A stretch of 64,000 nt of DNA. Origin: Ideonella aquatica. GTDB taxonomy: Bacteria; Pseudomonadota; Gammaproteobacteria; Burkholderiales; Burkholderiaceae_C. Below the pieces are notes generated by a model that was not told where the DNA came from, ran no database searches, and saw only the letters and a list, made by a program, of their open reading frames with translations. The stretch's first letter is position 1; the number at the start of each line of letters is the position of its first letter. The position numbers were made by a program, and so were the translations under genes. The stretch lies in contig NZ_JAGQDE010000013.1 of the NCBI RefSeq assembly GCF_018069755.1, positions 1-64,000 on the forward strand, written 5' to 3'. Below are positions 63,076 through 64,000 of this stretch, one piece after another.

Positions 63076-64000
63076 TGTCCCACGAACACTCTGCAGGCGA
63101 TCCCCACGCCACCCCTGACGCCGCAGCCCGGCGCTTCGTACCCACCACGCCCTACCATCCTCGCTTGACGGGCATGACGGCCTGCGGCAACGGCAGCCTC
63201 GACGACAGCCTCGACCCGACGCAATGGCAGGGCGCCGTCGGCCGCCGAAATCAGATCCGTCACGAACCGGGCAACATCTTTGCCGAGTTCGAGGAGGGCC
63301 TGTTCCCGGGCGCCCCTGGCGTCCTCGACGGCCATCCCCATCAGGCCCATGTCACCAGCGGCACGGCGGACCCCCTGGTCGGCATCTCCCAGACAGCGCC
63401 GGGATCCACGGGTGCTGTCCGGCTGGGCAACAGCCGGAACTGGCCCGACGCCGAATTGTCCTGCGAGGTGTTGTCGAAGACCTTCATCGTGCCGCTCGAC
63501 CAACCCTTCCTGAGCTTCTGGTACGCCGTGGTTCAGCACGGCGGACCCGACAACCACAACGGCGGCTCGCAAGCCTATTTCCGTGTCCGGGTGACCGATG
63601 CCCAGGGGGTCTTGATTCCGGGTGCGTTCAGCTTCGGCAATGGCCTGGGCGCGCTGACCAACTCCGGCTACCCGGATGACACGCTGGTGGCCAACCCCAA
63701 GCACCCACTGTTCCAGAGCGCTGAATCCGGTACCAGCGATCCGTATCTGTACAAGGACTGGAGCTGCGCGCAAATTGACCTGAGCACCCACCTGGGCCAG
63801 CAGGTGACCGTGGAGTTCATCACCGCAGATTGCGCGCACACCGGACACTTCAGCTACGCCTATATCGACAACATCTGCGGGACTTGCGCCGGCTCGCCTT
63901 CGGGCAGCTTCCGCTACGCCTGCGAAGCCAGCGACCACTGCGGCGCGGGCAAGATCTGCTTCGACTACAGCCTGCCGAGCAAGGTGGACAAGCAGGGCCT
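63076..64000 (+). CDS. cysteine-containing protein of unknown function, incomplete at window end
   Basis: At least 308 residues, running off the window. It starts MSHEHSAGDPHATPDAA without a clear signal peptide. The visible part is beta-rich and contains GNSRNWPDAELS, FLSFWYAVVQHGGPDNHNGG, FRVRVTD and a Cys-rich stretch (CGTCAGSPSGSFRYACEAS, DHCGAGKICFDY). This resembles extracellular carbohydrate-binding or adhesin modules, but the family is not identified. The ATG at 63076 has AAGG seven bases upstream; 63070 is in frame but too close. It follows the kinase operon and may be its target gene. Confidence 0.65.

Overview
The window looks like a chromosome segment from a high-GC betaproteobacterium of the order Burkholderiales, probably the Rubrivivax/Ideonella/Leptothrix side. 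This rests on three things: very GC-rich third codon positions, several solitary TctC ('Bug') solute-binding proteins without TctAB, and a typical gene complement (TRAP transporters, SpecificRecomb-family membrane protein, ApaG, MaeB, FixJ-type regulators). It is inference from gene content, not a database match.

The first ~7.7-8.2 kb is a visibly lower-GC accessory block. It holds a lone PD-(D/E)XK nuclease-like protein (490-1290) and a two-gene unit made of a vWA-TIR fusion and an unrecognised partner (1568-3955, minus). An IS91-type transposase relic follows (~4190-4520). The block ends with a compact four-gene minus-strand operon (4596-7740): a Rad50/SMC-like ATPase with a zinc hook, a middle component, a small effector-like protein and a 63-residue membrane protein. 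I read this operon as an ABC-three-component (ABC-3C) conflict system with a membrane partner. The whole block is best read as a small defence island.

From ~8.2 kb on, the DNA is ordinary high-GC chromosome. In order: a TRAP transporter dctPQM whose DctM carries an odd LQEPPG-type repeat insert; a HAF-repeat secreted protein; a FadR-type GntR regulator beside an acyl-CoA synthetase/biotin carrier pair and a TctC/carboxyltransferase pair; a CPA2 antiporter; an ECF sigma factor with a membrane partner; and housekeeping genes (tag, HAD dehalogenase, epimerase, LysR).

At 25-33 kb lies a complete D-glucarate/galactarate pathway: garD and a TctC on the minus strand; gntR, kdgD, a second TctC, gudD and a ketoglutarate-semialdehyde dehydrogenase on the plus strand. 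Together these convert both hexarates to 2-oxoglutarate. Two matching operator-like sites (27717-27737 and 28606-28626) probably bind the local GntR.

From 33 to 50 kb come mixed core genes. They include a putative zinc-uptake cluster (DUF2796, ABC ATPase, FtsX-type permease, DUF3299), mltA, a SpecificRecomb-family gene split by a G16/C12 tract, apaG, rpe, pyrE and an exonuclease III-type gene. From 50 to 52 kb there is a stack of nested inverted repeats and a secreted ribonuclease with its barstar-type inhibitor. After 52 kb come maeB, a DctS/DctR-like two-component pair and two small membrane coiled-coil proteins. The window ends in a unit of ECF sigma factor, Ser/Thr kinase, unknown protein and a partial cysteine-containing protein. 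I see no rRNA, tRNA or CRISPR array.
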